Positions 9,339 through 18,356 of a stretch of DNA of 64,000 nt are shown here, in pieces; the first letter of the stretch is position 1, and every line of letters starts with the position of its first letter. The position numbers and the translations under genes are program-made. The DNA comes from Burkholderia pyrrocinia (GTDB lineage Bacteria; Pseudomonadota; Gammaproteobacteria; Burkholderiales; Burkholderiaceae). A model generated the notes under the pieces. The model had not been told where the DNA came from. It saw only the letters and a program-made list of their open reading frames with translations, and made no database searches. The DNA lies in the NCBI RefSeq assembly GCF_022809715.1, contig NZ_CP094459.1, positions 806,001 to 870,000 of the forward strand, written 5' to 3'.

Positions 9339-10337
9339 TCAGCGAATCGCCGTCACGACGTTCTGCGGCGTGCCCGCATGCCAGGCCTCGATGTTCAGCA
9401 GCGTCGTGTGCGCGATCTCCGCCAACGCCTCGCGCGTGAAGAATGCCTGGTGCGACGTGACGATCACGTTCGGGAACGTCAGCAGGCGCGCGAGCACGTC
9501 GTCCTGCAGCGGCAGGTCGGAGTGATCCTCGAAGAAGAGCCCGCTTTCCTCCTCGTACACGTCGAGCCCGAGATGGCCGAGCTGGCCGCTCTTGAGCGCG
9601 TCGATCAGCGCCTGCGCATCGACGAGGCCGCCGCGGCCGGTGTTGATCAGCATCGCGCCGTGCTTCATCCGCGCGAGCGTCTGCGTATTGATCAGATGGT
9701 GCGTCGACGGCAGCAGCGGACAGTGCAGGCTGACGATGTCGGCCTGGTGCAGCAACGCGTCGAGCTCGACATAGCGCGCACCGAACGCGATCAGCTCGTC
9801 GTTGTACGGCGGCACCGAGTGCGCGAGCACATGCATCCCGAAGCCCATCATGATCTTCGCGAACACGCTGCCGATGATGCCGGTGCCGATCACGCCGACG
9901 GTCTTGCCGTGCAGGTCGAAGCCGAGCAGGCCGTTCAGCGAGAAGTCGCCTTCGCGGGTGCGCGCGACGGCGCGCGGCAGGCGGCGGTTGAGCGCGAGGA
10001 TCAGCGCGACTGCGTGCTCGGCGACCGCGTGCGGCGAATACGCGGGCACGCGCACGACCGCGATGCCGAGCCGCTCGGCGGCCGCCAGGTCGACGTGGTT
10101 GAAGCCCGCCGAGCGCAGCGCGATCAGGCGCGTGCCGCCGTCCGCCAGCCGTTCGAGCACGGCTACGTCGACGGTGTCGTTAACGAACGGGCAGACGACG
10201 TCATAGCCGTGCGCGAGGATCGCGGTTTCCGCGTCGAGGTGCGACGGCTGGAAGTGCAGCCGATAGCCGAACTGCCGGTTGGCGGCGGTAAACGAATCGT
10301 CGTCGTACTGCCGGCTGCTGAACAGGATCACGCGCAC
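9339..10337 (-). CDS. ldhA: D-lactate dehydrogenase, 2-hydroxyacid dehydrogenase family
   Basis: NAD-dependent D-2-hydroxyacid dehydrogenase, 332 residues, the size of fermentative D-lactate dehydrogenases. The nucleotide-binding motif GTGIIG is at 151-156. The catalytic triad falls at R235 (TGRGGLVD), E264 (DVYEEE) and H296 (TSHQAFF), the same numbers as in Lactobacillus D-LDH. The reaction would be pyruvate + NADH to D-lactate. A LysR-type gene ends 30 bp upstream on the same strand. I infer D-lactate formation or oxidation; other 2-ketoacids are possible. Confidence 0.87.
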   Translation of the reverse strand: MRVILFSSRQYDDDSFTAANRQFGYRLHFQPSHLDAETAILAHGYDVVCPFVNDTVDVAVLERLADGGTRLIALRSAGFNHVDLAAAERLGIAVVRVPAYSPHAVAEHAVALILALNRRLPRAVARTREGDFSLNGLLGFDLHGKTVGVIGTGIIGSVFAKIMMGFGMHVLAHSVPPYNDELIAFGARYVELDALLHQADIVSLHCPLLPSTHHLINTQTLARMKHGAMLINTGRGGLVDAQALIDALKSGQLGHLGLDVYEEESGLFFEDHSDLPLQDDVLARLLTFPNVIVTSHQAFFTREALAEIAHTTLLNIEAWHAGTPQNVVTAIR

Positions 10338-10367
10338 GCTGCACCTCCGATGGCTGACGCGCGCAGT

Positions 10368-11351
10368 TTACTGCAGGCCCGTGACGATGTCGGAGCGGTC
10401 GGGGCCGCGCGACGGACGCAGGAAGCCGTAATCCTTCCGCTCGCGGGCCGTCTGCGCGCTGAAGTGGTCGAGCGCGTGCTCGACGAAGCTGCGCGTGCGA
10501 GCCGGCACGTACTGGCGGTTCGGATAGACGAGCGATAGTTGTGCGTCCGGGTCGTCGATCCGGTAGCCGGGCAGCAGCCGCACGAGCGTGCCGCTGTTGA
10601 GCGCGTCGGCGACGCACGGCTCGGGCAGCACCGCGATGCCGGCGCCGGCAATCGCGGCCGCCTGCACGAGTGCGAGCTGGTTGAGCGTGCAGGCCGGGCG
10701 CACCGTGACCGAATGCGCGACGCCGTCGTGGCCGACCAGCTGCCACGCGGGCGCATGCTGGTGCGGCGCGAGCGTGACCCAGTCGTGGCCCGGCAGGTCG
10801 TCGGGCGCGCGCGGCTCGCCGCGCCGGTCGAGATAGGCCGGCGCCGCGCAGGCGACGAACGGGTTCGGCGCGAGCGCATGGCCGATCAGCGTCGGGTTGC
10901 CGTCGAGCCGGTTGCCCGTGACGATGCCGACGTCGTAGCCCGATTCGAGCACGTCGAGCGGCCCGTCGGCGACGGTCAGCTGCACGCGCAGCTCGGGGTA
11001 GCGGTGCCGGAAGCTGCTGACGAGCGGCGTCAGCGCGAGCGGCGACAGCAGGCCCGACGCGACGACGCGCAGCGTGCCGGCCGGTTCGCGCACGGCATGC
11101 GCGACGGACGACTCGAGGTGGTCGAATTCCTCGAGCAGCGCGCGGCAACCGTCGAGGTAGCGCACGCCGGCCTCGGTGAGCGACAGGTTGCGCGTGGTGC
11201 GGTGGATCAGCCGTGTGTTCAGGTGACCCTCGAGCATCGCGATCGAACGCGTGACGAGCGCATTGGACACGCCGAGATGGTGCGCTGCGCGCCGGAAGCT
11301 CTGCTGCTCGGCGACGCAGACGAATACACGCATGGTCTGAATCTGGTTCAT
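10368..11351 (-). CDS. LysR-family transcriptional regulator
   Basis: A 327-residue LTTR. The N-terminal winged helix-turn-helix covers residues 1-60 (MNQIQTMRVFVCVAEQQSFR, then HLGVSNALVTRSIAMLEGHL). The effector-binding domain covers about 90-295. The pattern RLIHRTTRNLSLTEAG is that of the CrgA/DmlR-like branch. It lies just upstream of, and in the same direction as, the D-lactate dehydrogenase gene, which may be its target or merely co-transcribed. The long lower-GC region in front of its start probably holds its promoter and operators. Confidence 0.85.
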   Translation of the reverse strand: MNQIQTMRVFVCVAEQQSFRRAAHHLGVSNALVTRSIAMLEGHLNTRLIHRTTRNLSLTEAGVRYLDGCRALLEEFDHLESSVAHAVREPAGTLRVVASGLLSPLALTPLVSSFRHRYPELRVQLTVADGPLDVLESGYDVGIVTGNRLDGNPTLIGHALAPNPFVACAAPAYLDRRGEPRAPDDLPGHDWVTLAPHQHAPAWQLVGHDGVAHSVTVRPACTLNQLALVQAAAIAGAGIAVLPEPCVADALNSGTLVRLLPGYRIDDPDAQLSLVYPNRQYVPARTRSFVEHALDHFSAQTARERKDYGFLRPSRGPDRSDIVTGLQ

Positions 11352-12095
11352 GGCTTGTGTATTTCTGGCCCGGTTGATTGATTATGGTTGTGATTTTTCG
11401 CCGCGCAACCTCGAAAACGCATCGCGCGGCACCCAGTTCTCCCTCGTATCGAAAAATCGGTTTTCGATTCCGCAGACGATTGTTAAATACAGTTGCGATA
11501 TCCGTCAACCTGAGAAAACGGGCGGGTTGCGGAAAATCGAAATCGCGAGTACCGGTTAAATGTCGGGCTATCTCGCGTGCCTGCCGTTCAAAGGCGGCAG
11601 AGTATTGGAATATGCATCGTAGTGGCGAATAATTCGTATGTTAATCAATTGGTTGTTCGTGATTCGATCCGGTTTGCTCAGGTAATTTGGGGAGTCGATC
11701 CCTAATACATGCTGCAGTAATGGATGTTTTTACCCGTGCGCGGGTTTTGCGTATCGCATTCCGTGCGGCGATTTTTATCGAACATCCGGTCTATTTCGTT
11801 CGATACGCAAGTCGCGCTGAACCGTCGGTATCGATGAAACGCGGCGATATTGGCGGAGAAAATCGCGCGCATGGAACCGTTTCACAACCGGCCGGCAATG
11901 CCGTTCCAATCCGGAACGCCGGCGCGCGATGCCTGGGCGGCCGGCTGGCCCGGTCCGGCGACCGGGCCACCGTCGCGCTGTCCGGCCGCGCGTGCCTCTT
12001 GCGCGAGGCCGCGGAACGCGGAATGATCGATCAGTTCGCCATGCAGTTGGTTTGGCGGGCGTCCGTGTATTTCCCTTCCTCACCTTTTGCCAGCC
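11352..12095. other. Long lower-GC intergenic region between divergent genes
   Basis: About 740 bp lie between the LysR start (minus) and the aminotransferase start (plus). GC is visibly lower than in the genes up to about 11870, then returns to normal. No frame with family resemblance or good ribosome site was found. An 8-bp inverted repeat ATCGAAAA / TTTTCGAT (11448-11455 and 11461-11468, 5-nt spacer) lies about 100 bp upstream of the LysR start and is a plausible regulatory site. The region could also hide a small RNA. Confidence 0.45.
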
Positions 12096-13307
12096 ATGTC
12101 CATCGATTACTCGCCGATCCCCTGTCCCGTCGTCGTGCCGCTCGACGCGATCCTGCCCGAAGAACCGCTGCTGATGATGGGGGCCGGCCCGGTTCCGATC
12201 CCGGCCGCCGTCGCGAAGGCGAACACGATCGTGATCAACCACCTCGGTGCGACGATGGCGAAGATCATCGAGCAGGTGAAGGAGATGGCGCGCTACGTGT
12301 TCCAGACCCGCACGAAGTGGGTGCTCGGCGTCGCGGGCCCCGGCTCGGCCGCGATGGAAATGGCGATCTCGAACCTCGCCTGGCGCGGCACACGCGTGCT
12401 GTCGATCCGCAACGGCTTCTTCAGCGCGCGGATGGCCGAGATGGCCACGCGGGTCGGCGCCGACGTCGCGACGCTCGAAGTGGCCGACCGCGCGGTCGCG
12501 AGCCTCGACGAGATCGCGGACGCGATCGCGCGCGAGCGGCCCGAGATCGTCACGATCGTGCAGGGCGAGACGTCGAACACCGTGTGGAACCGCGACCTGC
12601 GCGACATCGCTGCGCTCGCGAAGGCGGCCGGCGCGCTGGTCGTCGTCGACGCGGTGTGCACGCTGTCGACGATGCCGCTCGACATGGACGCATGGGGCAT
12701 CGACGCGGTGATCACCGGCGGCCAGAAGGGGCTGTCATCGATCCCGGGCGTGTCGCTGATCGCGTTTTCCGACGCCGCGTGGGAGCGCATGAAGCATCGC
12801 CCGGAGCCGAATACGCACTGGTGCCTCGACATGGCGCTCGCGGAGAACTTCTGGCACAACGCCGGCTATCACTACACGGCGCCGGTGTCGGGCGTGCTCG
12901 CGCTGCACGAGGCGCTGCGGCTGGTTTGCGCGGAGACGCTGGAAAGCCGCTTCGCGCGCCACCTGCGCTGCTCGCTCGCGCTGCAGGCGGGTGTCGAGTC
13001 GATGGGGCTCAAGCTTTATGCGCCGAAGGACTGCCGGCTCAATTCGGTGGTCGGGATCGAGACGCCGGAAGGGCTCACGCCCGGGATGGTCTGCGGCCAT
13101 ATCTCGAAGCAGTATCAGGTCGAGATCTCGGGCTCGTTCGGGTTGCCGATCGTGCGGATCGGGCAGATGGGCGAGCAGTGCCGCGAACATAACCTGTTCC
13201 GCACGCTGCATGCGTTCGGCCGCACGATGGTCGACCTGAAGGTGCCGGTCGACCTGCCGGCCGGCGTCGCGGCGCTCGAACAGGAACTGTCGCGACGCGG
13301 CGCGTAA
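12096..13307 (+). CDS. Class V PLP-dependent aminotransferase (alanine-glyoxylate aminotransferase-like)
   Basis: A 403-residue fold-type I enzyme. The PLP lysine is K211 in TGGQKGLSSIPGVS and the aspartate that pairs with the ring nitrogen is D185 in VVVDAVCTL. The N-terminal MMGAGPVPIPAAV resembles the substrate loop of alanine:glyoxylate and serine:glyoxylate aminotransferases. Near the C-terminus VRIGQMGEQCREHNLFRTL matches that family's last helix. ATG 12096 (MSIDYSPIP) is preferred over an in-frame TTG nine bases earlier, though neither has a good ribosome site. It stands alone, converging on an AraC gene. The amino donor and acceptor are unknown. Confidence 0.8.
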   Translation: MSIDYSPIPCPVVVPLDAILPEEPLLMMGAGPVPIPAAVAKANTIVINHLGATMAKIIEQVKEMARYVFQTRTKWVLGVAGPGSAAMEMAISNLAWRGTRVLSIRNGFFSARMAEMATRVGADVATLEVADRAVASLDEIADAIARERPEIVTIVQGETSNTVWNRDLRDIAALAKAAGALVVVDAVCTLSTMPLDMDAWGIDAVITGGQKGLSSIPGVSLIAFSDAAWERMKHRPEPNTHWCLDMALAENFWHNAGYHYTAPVSGVLALHEALRLVCAETLESRFARHLRCSLALQAGVESMGLKLYAPKDCRLNSVVGIETPEGLTPGMVCGHISKQYQVEISGSFGLPIVRIGQMGEQCREHNLFRTLHAFGRTMVDLKVPVDLPAGVAALEQELSRRGA

Positions 13308-13365
13308 CGCCGCACGCGGCCGACCGGCGTCGGGGGCAGGCTGGGCCGCGATCGGGCGATCGCGC

Positions 13366-14301
13366 TCAGCGGCCCTGCATCGCGCGCCGGTACGTATTCG
13401 GCGTCGTACCGTGCGCGTCGCGAAAGCGATGGCTGAAGTGGCCGGCGTTCGCGTAGCCGCAGTCGGCCGCGACCTGCGCGAGCGGCAGCGACGTCGTGCG
13501 CAGCAGTTCGCGCGCCCGCGCGAGCCGCTGCTCGGCGACCCACGCGTGCGGCGCGCGGCCGAACGACAGCCGGAACATCCGCGAGAAGTGGTATTCGGAC
13601 AGCGCGGCGACGTCGGCCAGTTCGCCGAGCGTCAGCGGCTGCGTCAGGTACGTGTCGATGTAGTCGCGCACGCGGCGGCGCACGGCCGGCGCAAGCCCGC
13701 CGCGGAACGACGCGTCGGTGCGCGTCGTGCTCTGCCCGCGCAGCAGCAGGCTCAGCACCTCGTGCGCGGTCTCGTTCACGCGCAGCCGCTCGTCGGCATC
13801 GTCCCAGCCGTCCAGCGCGAGCGAGCGCAGCAGCGCGGCGACGCGCGCATCCTCGAAATAGGTGCGGTCGGCGAGCTTCAGCTCGCGCGGCTCGCGGTCG
13901 AGTTCGCGGATCGCGCGCTGCGTGAAGTGCTCGGGCAGGAAGTACAGGTGAATGAAGTGCATCTCGCCGCGCACCCACCAGCGCGATTCGTGGTCGCCCG
14001 GCAGCGCGCACAGCAGGCTCGGCGCGCCGTAGCGCGGCACGCGTTCGCGCTCGGTCCGGTAGCCGCCGTCGAGGTAGCACGACAGCGTGTGGTGGCCGGG
14101 CTGCTCGTAGATCGTCTCGCTTTCGTCGGTGATCCGCGTCCATTCGGCGATCGCGAGATGGTCGCCGAGCCACGCGAAGCGCTCGAGCGTCGCGTTCGCG
14201 TCGGCGAGCGTGCGGCAGACCGACTGCAGGCCGAACGGCAAATCGCCGCCGGCCAGGGTGGCGGCGCGGTCGACGGGCGGGGCGGAGAGGGAGAAGCTCA
14301 T
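13366..14301 (-). CDS. AraC-family transcriptional regulator
   Basis: A 311-residue regulator. The C-terminal 100 residues carry the double helix-turn-helix (LTLGELADVAALSEYHFSR, then LPLAQVAADCGYANAGHFSH), followed by FRDAHGTTPNTYR, the canonical AraC ending. The N-terminal part (about 1-190) is a sensor domain with YEQPGHHTLSCYLDGGYRTER, a cupin-like stretch. I place the start at MSFSLSAPP (14301) because the longer frame upstream is arginine-rich and implausible. It is divergent from the EamA transporter gene, a likely target, with 136 bp between the starts. Confidence 0.83.
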   Translation of the reverse strand: MSFSLSAPPVDRAATLAGGDLPFGLQSVCRTLADANATLERFAWLGDHLAIAEWTRITDESETIYEQPGHHTLSCYLDGGYRTERERVPRYGAPSLLCALPGDHESRWWVRGEMHFIHLYFLPEHFTQRAIRELDREPRELKLADRTYFEDARVAALLRSLALDGWDDADERLRVNETAHEVLSLLLRGQSTTRTDASFRGGLAPAVRRRVRDYIDTYLTQPLTLGELADVAALSEYHFSRMFRLSFGRAPHAWVAEQRLARARELLRTTSLPLAQVAADCGYANAGHFSHRFRDAHGTTPNTYRRAMQGR

Positions 14302-14437
14302 GGTGCGACGAGTATAAGCGGGCGCGCCGCACCGGGTGCGGCGGCCGGAAAAAGACCGCAATTCCGGACAATCGGCGCGCGCCGCGCGGCGGCATAGTCG
14401 GAGTCCCGTTTCATCTGATTTCCGGACCATCGCCGCC

Positions 14438-15328
14438 ATGAACCTGTCGCTTTATTTCGTCACCGTGCTGATCTGGGGCACCACCTGGATCGCGATCAAG
14501 TGGCAGCTCGGCTCCGTGCCGCCGCCCGTGTCGATCGCATGGCGCTTCTGGCTCGCGGCCGCCGTGCTGTTCGCGCTGCTGCGCGTGATGCGCCGGCCGG
14601 TCCGGCCGCCGCGCGAAGCCTGGCGCTACCTCGTCGCGCAGGGCTTCGCGCTGTTCTGCCTGAATTTCCTGTGCTTCTACTACGCGGAGCAGGTCGTGCC
14701 GAGCGGGCTCGTCGCGGTGATCTTCTCGACCGCGCCGCTGCTGAACTCGATCAACGGCCGGCTGTTCATGGGCCGCCCGCTGCGGCCGTCGGCGATTGCC
14801 GGCGCGCTGCTCGGCCTGGTCGGCATCGCGTGCCTGTTCTGGCAGCAGATGGCCGGCCATCTCGACGATCACGCAACCTGGATCGGGCTCGCGATCGCGT
14901 TCGCGGGCACGATGTGCTTCTCGGCCGGCAACCTGCTGTCGAGCCGGATGCAGTCGATGGGGCTGCACCCGCTCGCGACCAATGGCTGGGCGATGCTGAT
15001 CGGCGCGGCGATCCTGACCGTCGGCAGCGCGGTGGCCGGGATGTCGTTCACGCTCGACATGAGCCCGCGTTATCTCGGCGCGCTCGTCTACCTCGCCGTG
15101 CCGGGCTCGGTGATCGGCTTCACCGCGTACCTGACCCTCGTCGGCCGGATCGGGCCGGAGCGCGCCGCGTACTGCACGGTGCTGTTCCCGATCGTCGCGC
15201 TGGCCGTGTCGACGGTATTCGAGGGTTACCAGTGGTCGCCGCTCGCGGTGATCGGGCTGCTGCTCGTGGTGGCCGGCAATCTCGTCGCGTTCGACCTGAC
15301 GCGCCGGCTGTTTCTCCGGACGGCGTGA
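14438..15328 (+). CDS. EamA/DMT-family exporter
   Basis: A 296-residue inner-membrane protein with about ten hydrophobic helices arranged as two EamA repeats (about 1-135 and 145-285). The opening MNLSLYFVTVLIWGTTWIAI is typical of RhaT/YdcZ-like drug/metabolite exporters. Proteins of this family export amino acids or small metabolites. The ATG at 14438 follows a weak ribosome site. The gene is divergent from the AraC regulator, and the toxin-antitoxin pair starts 115 bp after its stop. Confidence 0.85.
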   Translation: MNLSLYFVTVLIWGTTWIAIKWQLGSVPPPVSIAWRFWLAAAVLFALLRVMRRPVRPPREAWRYLVAQGFALFCLNFLCFYYAEQVVPSGLVAVIFSTAPLLNSINGRLFMGRPLRPSAIAGALLGLVGIACLFWQQMAGHLDDHATWIGLAIAFAGTMCFSAGNLLSSRMQSMGLHPLATNGWAMLIGAAILTVGSAVAGMSFTLDMSPRYLGALVYLAVPGSVIGFTAYLTLVGRIGPERAAYCTVLFPIVALAVSTVFEGYQWSPLAVIGLLLVVAGNLVAFDLTRRLFLRTA

Positions 15329-15375
15329 CGACGGCCGGACGGGTGACGCGCTGCATGGCGCGACCAGGCGTCAGG

Positions 15376-15413
15376 TTGACTTGGTTGACTTGGTTTCGAT
15401 TCGAGGCTAGGCT
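15376..15413 (+). promoter_or_regulatory. Putative promoter with tandem TTGACTTGG repeat upstream of the TA pair
   Basis: Two perfect tandem copies of TTGACTTGG occupy 15376-15393. The second supplies a -35 box TTGACT (15385-15390); 17 bp later comes TAGGCT (15408-15413) as a weak -10. It ends 30 bp before the antitoxin ATG. The tandem repeat could be the operator for autoregulation, as is usual for such pairs; that role is inferred. Confidence 0.5.
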
Positions 15414-15442
15414 TGAACCTCCGGTTGGATAAGGAGGCGGAG

Positions 15443-16114
15443 ATGGTCAGGCAGGCTCATGCACTTGAAAGCGCGGCTGCGATTCTCGATGTCGAGACCG
15501 AGGAGGCGTTGCGCAGCGCCGTTGGTGCCGCGACCATGCTCGGTCCCGATCGGGCGCGTGCGCTGCTCAAGCTGTCGGACGAACAGCTCGGGCACCTGTT
15601 CAAGATCGGCATCGCCCAGGTCATCGATCTGGCGGGCACGATCACGTTCGGCATCGCTGCCGCTGCGACCCGCGACAGGCAACCTTCCGGCCGCACGAAG
15701 CAGCATGCGAAGCCGGCGGCACGCGCGGATGCTGCGGCCGCTGATTTCGAGCGGCGCGCGCTGGCCGAACGGCGGGCGCTCGTCGCGCAGGGCGCGCTGC
15801 TGCCGGCCGCGGAGATCTGGGCAAGGCTCGGCATGACGCGGCAGGCGCTCAGCAAGGCGGTCGTGTCCGGGCGCATCTTCACGGTCGACGTGGGGGCGGT
15901 GCAGTACTACCCGGCCTTTTATCTGACGGGCGATATCGATCGCAAGACGCTGGGAAAGGTGACGCAACGCCTGGGTGGTTTGCCGGGATGGAGCAAATGG
16001 CAATTCTTGACGACGCCCAAGGCGTCCCTTGGCAACGTCACGCCGCTGAAAGCGCTGTCGCAAGGAAGGCGCGAAGAGGTGGAGCGTGCCGCGGCGGCGT
16101 TCGCGGAGCGCTAG
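15443..16114 (+). CDS. Antitoxin of a RES-type toxin-antitoxin pair, MbcA/ParS-like C-terminus
   Basis: A 223-residue protein. The ATG at 15443 has an excellent ribosome site (AAGGAGG at 15431-15437). Residues about 105-140 (LLPAAEIWARLGMTRQALSK) look like a helix-turn-helix. The last 40 residues, WQFLTTPKASLGNVTPLKAL then GRREEVERAAAAF, resemble the MbcA/ParS/Xre toxin-binding domain (DUF2384-like). The first 80 residues (ILDVETEEALRSAVGAATML) have no obvious counterpart in ordinary 130-160 residue Xre antitoxins, and an Ala/Arg-rich linker follows. The RES toxin gene begins 3 bp downstream. The antitoxin role is inferred from that gene and the C-terminus. Confidence 0.72.
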   Translation: MVRQAHALESAAAILDVETEEALRSAVGAATMLGPDRARALLKLSDEQLGHLFKIGIAQVIDLAGTITFGIAAAATRDRQPSGRTKQHAKPAARADAAAADFERRALAERRALVAQGALLPAAEIWARLGMTRQALSKAVVSGRIFTVDVGAVQYYPAFYLTGDIDRKTLGKVTQRLGGLPGWSKWQFLTTPKASLGNVTPLKALSQGRREEVERAAAAFAER

Positions 16115-16117
16115 GGG

Positions 16118-16720
16118 GTGCGGTCGACGTTGAGGCCACCGAGCGAACACTTCGCGAATGCGACGCTGGTTACGCGGGAGATTGCGCCGTCGGCGCTGGT
16201 GCGCGTCTCCCGATACGAGACAGGCGAGCCATACTTCGGCAAGTCGGGCGGCAACCGTTTCGACGACCCGCGCCAGCGGCGCCGGTATGGCACCAGCTAT
16301 TTCGGTTTCGACCTGCACTGCGCGTTCGCCGAGACGGTGCTGCACGACGAAGTCGCGGATCTCGCTGTCGGTGGCTTCCCGCTCGTGACGACCGAGCTTG
16401 AGCGCTTCGTGCTTTCGTTCACCGGCTCGCCGCTGACGGTGGCCGTCCTGCACGGCCTGCCGCTGAAAAACCTCGGCGGCGACGGGGCGCTGTCGACCGT
16501 CGCACCGTACGATATCCCGCAGCAATGGTCGCTCGCCGTACACGGGCATGGTCGTCGGGTCGACGGCTTTCTGTATATGTCACGTCATCTCAACACGTCG
16601 GAAGCGCTTGTGCTCTTCGATCGTGCCGAACCCAAACTCAGGCTCGAGCGCGCCGTTCCGTTCCGGCACCACACCGAGGCTGCCCGCGTGCTGCGGGACT
16701 TCAACATATTGCCGCGTTAA
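16118..16720 (+). CDS. RES-domain toxin (NAD+ phosphorylase type)
   Basis: A 200-residue protein of the RES family, whose studied members (MbcT, ParT, Res) degrade NAD+ or ADP-ribosylate a host protein. The signature is visible in order: VRVSRY (R29/R32), GGNRFDDP (R47), YGTSYFGFD (Y61), CAFAETVLHD (E72) and DGFLYMSRH (serine). The conserved Arg, Tyr, Glu and Ser are therefore all present, which suggests an active enzyme. It starts at GTG 16118, 3 bp after the antitoxin stop. The antitoxin-first order and tight spacing are those of a type II pair. Confidence 0.85.
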   Translation: MRSTLRPPSEHFANATLVTREIAPSALVRVSRYETGEPYFGKSGGNRFDDPRQRRRYGTSYFGFDLHCAFAETVLHDEVADLAVGGFPLVTTELERFVLSFTGSPLTVAVLHGLPLKNLGGDGALSTVAPYDIPQQWSLAVHGHGRRVDGFLYMSRHLNTSEALVLFDRAEPKLRLERAVPFRHHTEAARVLRDFNILPR

Positions 16721-16804
16721 GCCGCGTATCGCCGGCCGCCCGCCGGGCGGCTTCGGACGGCATTCCGTCAGAAGGGACGGCGCGCGCGATTCCCCGCGGC
16801 CCGT

Positions 16805-18019
16805 TCATGCGGCCGCGCCGCTCCCGGCAACACGCGCCTGCCGCTGGTACAGCACCATCGACAGTGCGACGCCCGCGGCGGCGGCCACCGCCGCGAACAG
16901 GAACACCTGCGGATAGCCGAACGCACCCGCGACATAACCGGCGAGCGGGCCCGTGATGCCGAGCGACAGGTCGAGGAACACCGAGTACGCGGACAGCGCC
17001 GCGCCGCGGCTCGCGGGCGGCACGAGCGCGACGGCCTCGACGCCGAGCGCCGGGAAGATCAGCGCGAAGCCGAAGCCCGTCAGCGCCGCGCCGACGAGCG
17101 CGACGTGCGGTACCGGCGCGAGCCACAGCAGCACGAGGCCCGAGCATTCGAACGCGAACGACACGATCGCGACGCGGAAGCCGCCGTAGGTCTTGATCGT
17201 GTTCGCGAACAGCAGGCGCGCGCCGATGAACAGCGTGCCGAACACGGTCAGCGACAGCGCGGCGTTCGGCCAGTGGCGCGCCGCGTAGTACAGCGTGACG
17301 AAAGTCGCGATCGAGCCGAAGCCGGCCGAGCCGAGCGCGAGGCCGAGGCCGTGCGGCAGCACGCGCGTGAACACGCTCGCATACGACATCCGTTCGCCGT
17401 GCACGAGCGGCACGGAATCGATCAGGCGCGCGAGGTAGAAGCCGATCGCGGCGAGCGCGATCACGATCACGCCGATCAGCGCCGGATTCAGCGTATGCGC
17501 GATCGCGACGCCGACCGGCGCGCCGAGCGCGAGCGCGCCGTAGGTCGCGATGCCGTTCCACGAGATCACCTTCGCGTTGTGCGCGACGCCGACCCGCCCG
17601 ATGCCCCACAGGATCGCGCCGGTGCCGCACAGGCTCTCGCCGACGCCGAGCACGAGCCGGCTCGCGACCAGCAGCACGAGGCTCGCGACCGGCCAGTGCG
17701 CGAGCAGCAGCGCGACGAGCAGCAGCACACCCGACACGCCGCAGCCGACCAGCCCGCGCAGCACCGTCTGCTTCGGGCCGAGCGTATCGGCGAAGCGCCC
17801 GGCGAGCGGCCGCGACGCGAGCGTCGCGAAATACTGGACGCTGATCGCGCCGCCCGCGACGATCGCGGAAAAGCCGAGGTCGTCGTGGACGAAGCCCGGC
17901 AGCACCGCGAGCGGCAGGCCGATGGTCAGGTAGCAGATGAACGTGAAGCAGACGACGGACACGATTTGCAGCGTGACCGCGAACCCGCTGCGCGGTGGTG
18001 TGGCGGAGTCGGTAGACAT
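16805..18019 (-). CDS. MFS transporter, YhhS/YfcJ family
   Basis: A 404-residue inner-membrane carrier with about 12 helices. It has [19 protein letters not shown] as the loop-2/3 motif and [20 protein letters not shown] in helix 4, both typical of the YhhS/YfcJ exporters (linked to arabinose or glyphosate export in other bacteria). I chose MSTDSATPP at 18019, since the 30 extra residues of the longest frame are unlike a membrane-protein start. It is divergent from xdhA with about 340 bp between. The substrate is unknown; a link to purines is possible only by position. Confidence 0.78.
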   Translation of the reverse strand: MSTDSATPPRSGFAVTLQIVSVVCFTFICYLTIGLPLAVLPGFVHDDLGFSAIVAGGAISVQYFATLASRPLAGRFADTLGPKQTVLRGLVGCGVSGVLLLVALLLAHWPVASLVLLVASRLVLGVGESLCGTGAILWGIGRVGVAHNAKVISWNGIATYGALALGAPVGVAIAHTLNPALIGVIVIALAAIGFYLARLIDSVPLVHGERMSYASVFTRVLPHGLGLALGSAGFGSIATFVTLYYAARHWPNAALSLTVFGTLFIGARLLFANTIKTYGGFRVAIVSFAFECSGLVLLWLAPVPHVALVGAALTGFGFALIFPALGVEAVALVPPASRGAALSAYSVFLDLSLGITGPLAGYVAGAFGYPQVFLFAAVAAAAGVALSMVLYQRQARVAGSGAAA

Positions 18020-18356
18020 GGGGTCGGAACGAATGAGCGAAACGGAGCGTGACGAAACGGAAGACGGCACAAAAGGGAATCGGGATTTTCCCATGGAACC
18101 GGTTTTCACGCAGGTACCATTTAGTTAATCGCGACCCGTTTTCGCGTATCACGGATCGGCGCCGGCCGCCGGGAAGGCAGTGCGGAAAAGGCGCCGGGCG
18201 GCCCCGGCGCTCATATCGCGGCAGTTATATGGGCCTCATGCGTGATGGGCTATGGGTTGCGAAATTTGATGGTGATAGCGTGCAAACTGTCAGAAAGACG
18301 TCGGTCGAGCGCTTCGCGCAGGCCGCCTAGCCCCCCAATTGAAGAACCATCGAGAC
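18020..18356. promoter_or_regulatory. Divergent intergenic region MFS / xdhA with imperfect hairpin
   Basis: This 337-bp region separates two divergent starts and should hold both promoters. Its clearest structure is a long imperfect inverted repeat: GCGCCGGCCGCC (18159-18170) against GGCGGCCCCGGCGC (18197-18210), a G/C stem that would form in the xdhA leader. There is no T-run after it, so it is not an obvious terminator. I found no purine riboswitch consensus. No good small gene is present. Confidence 0.4.

Noticed and set aside
11687..13192. Long plus-strand frame overlapping the aminotransferase in another frame
   Set aside because: The aminotransferase frame has a clear PLP lysine and family motifs; the other is Arg-rich and without domains.
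18020..18356. Purine or molybdenum-cofactor riboswitch before xdhA
   Set aside because: Only one imperfect G/C hairpin is seen; the conserved loop sequences of those riboswitches are absent. A covariance search would settle it.
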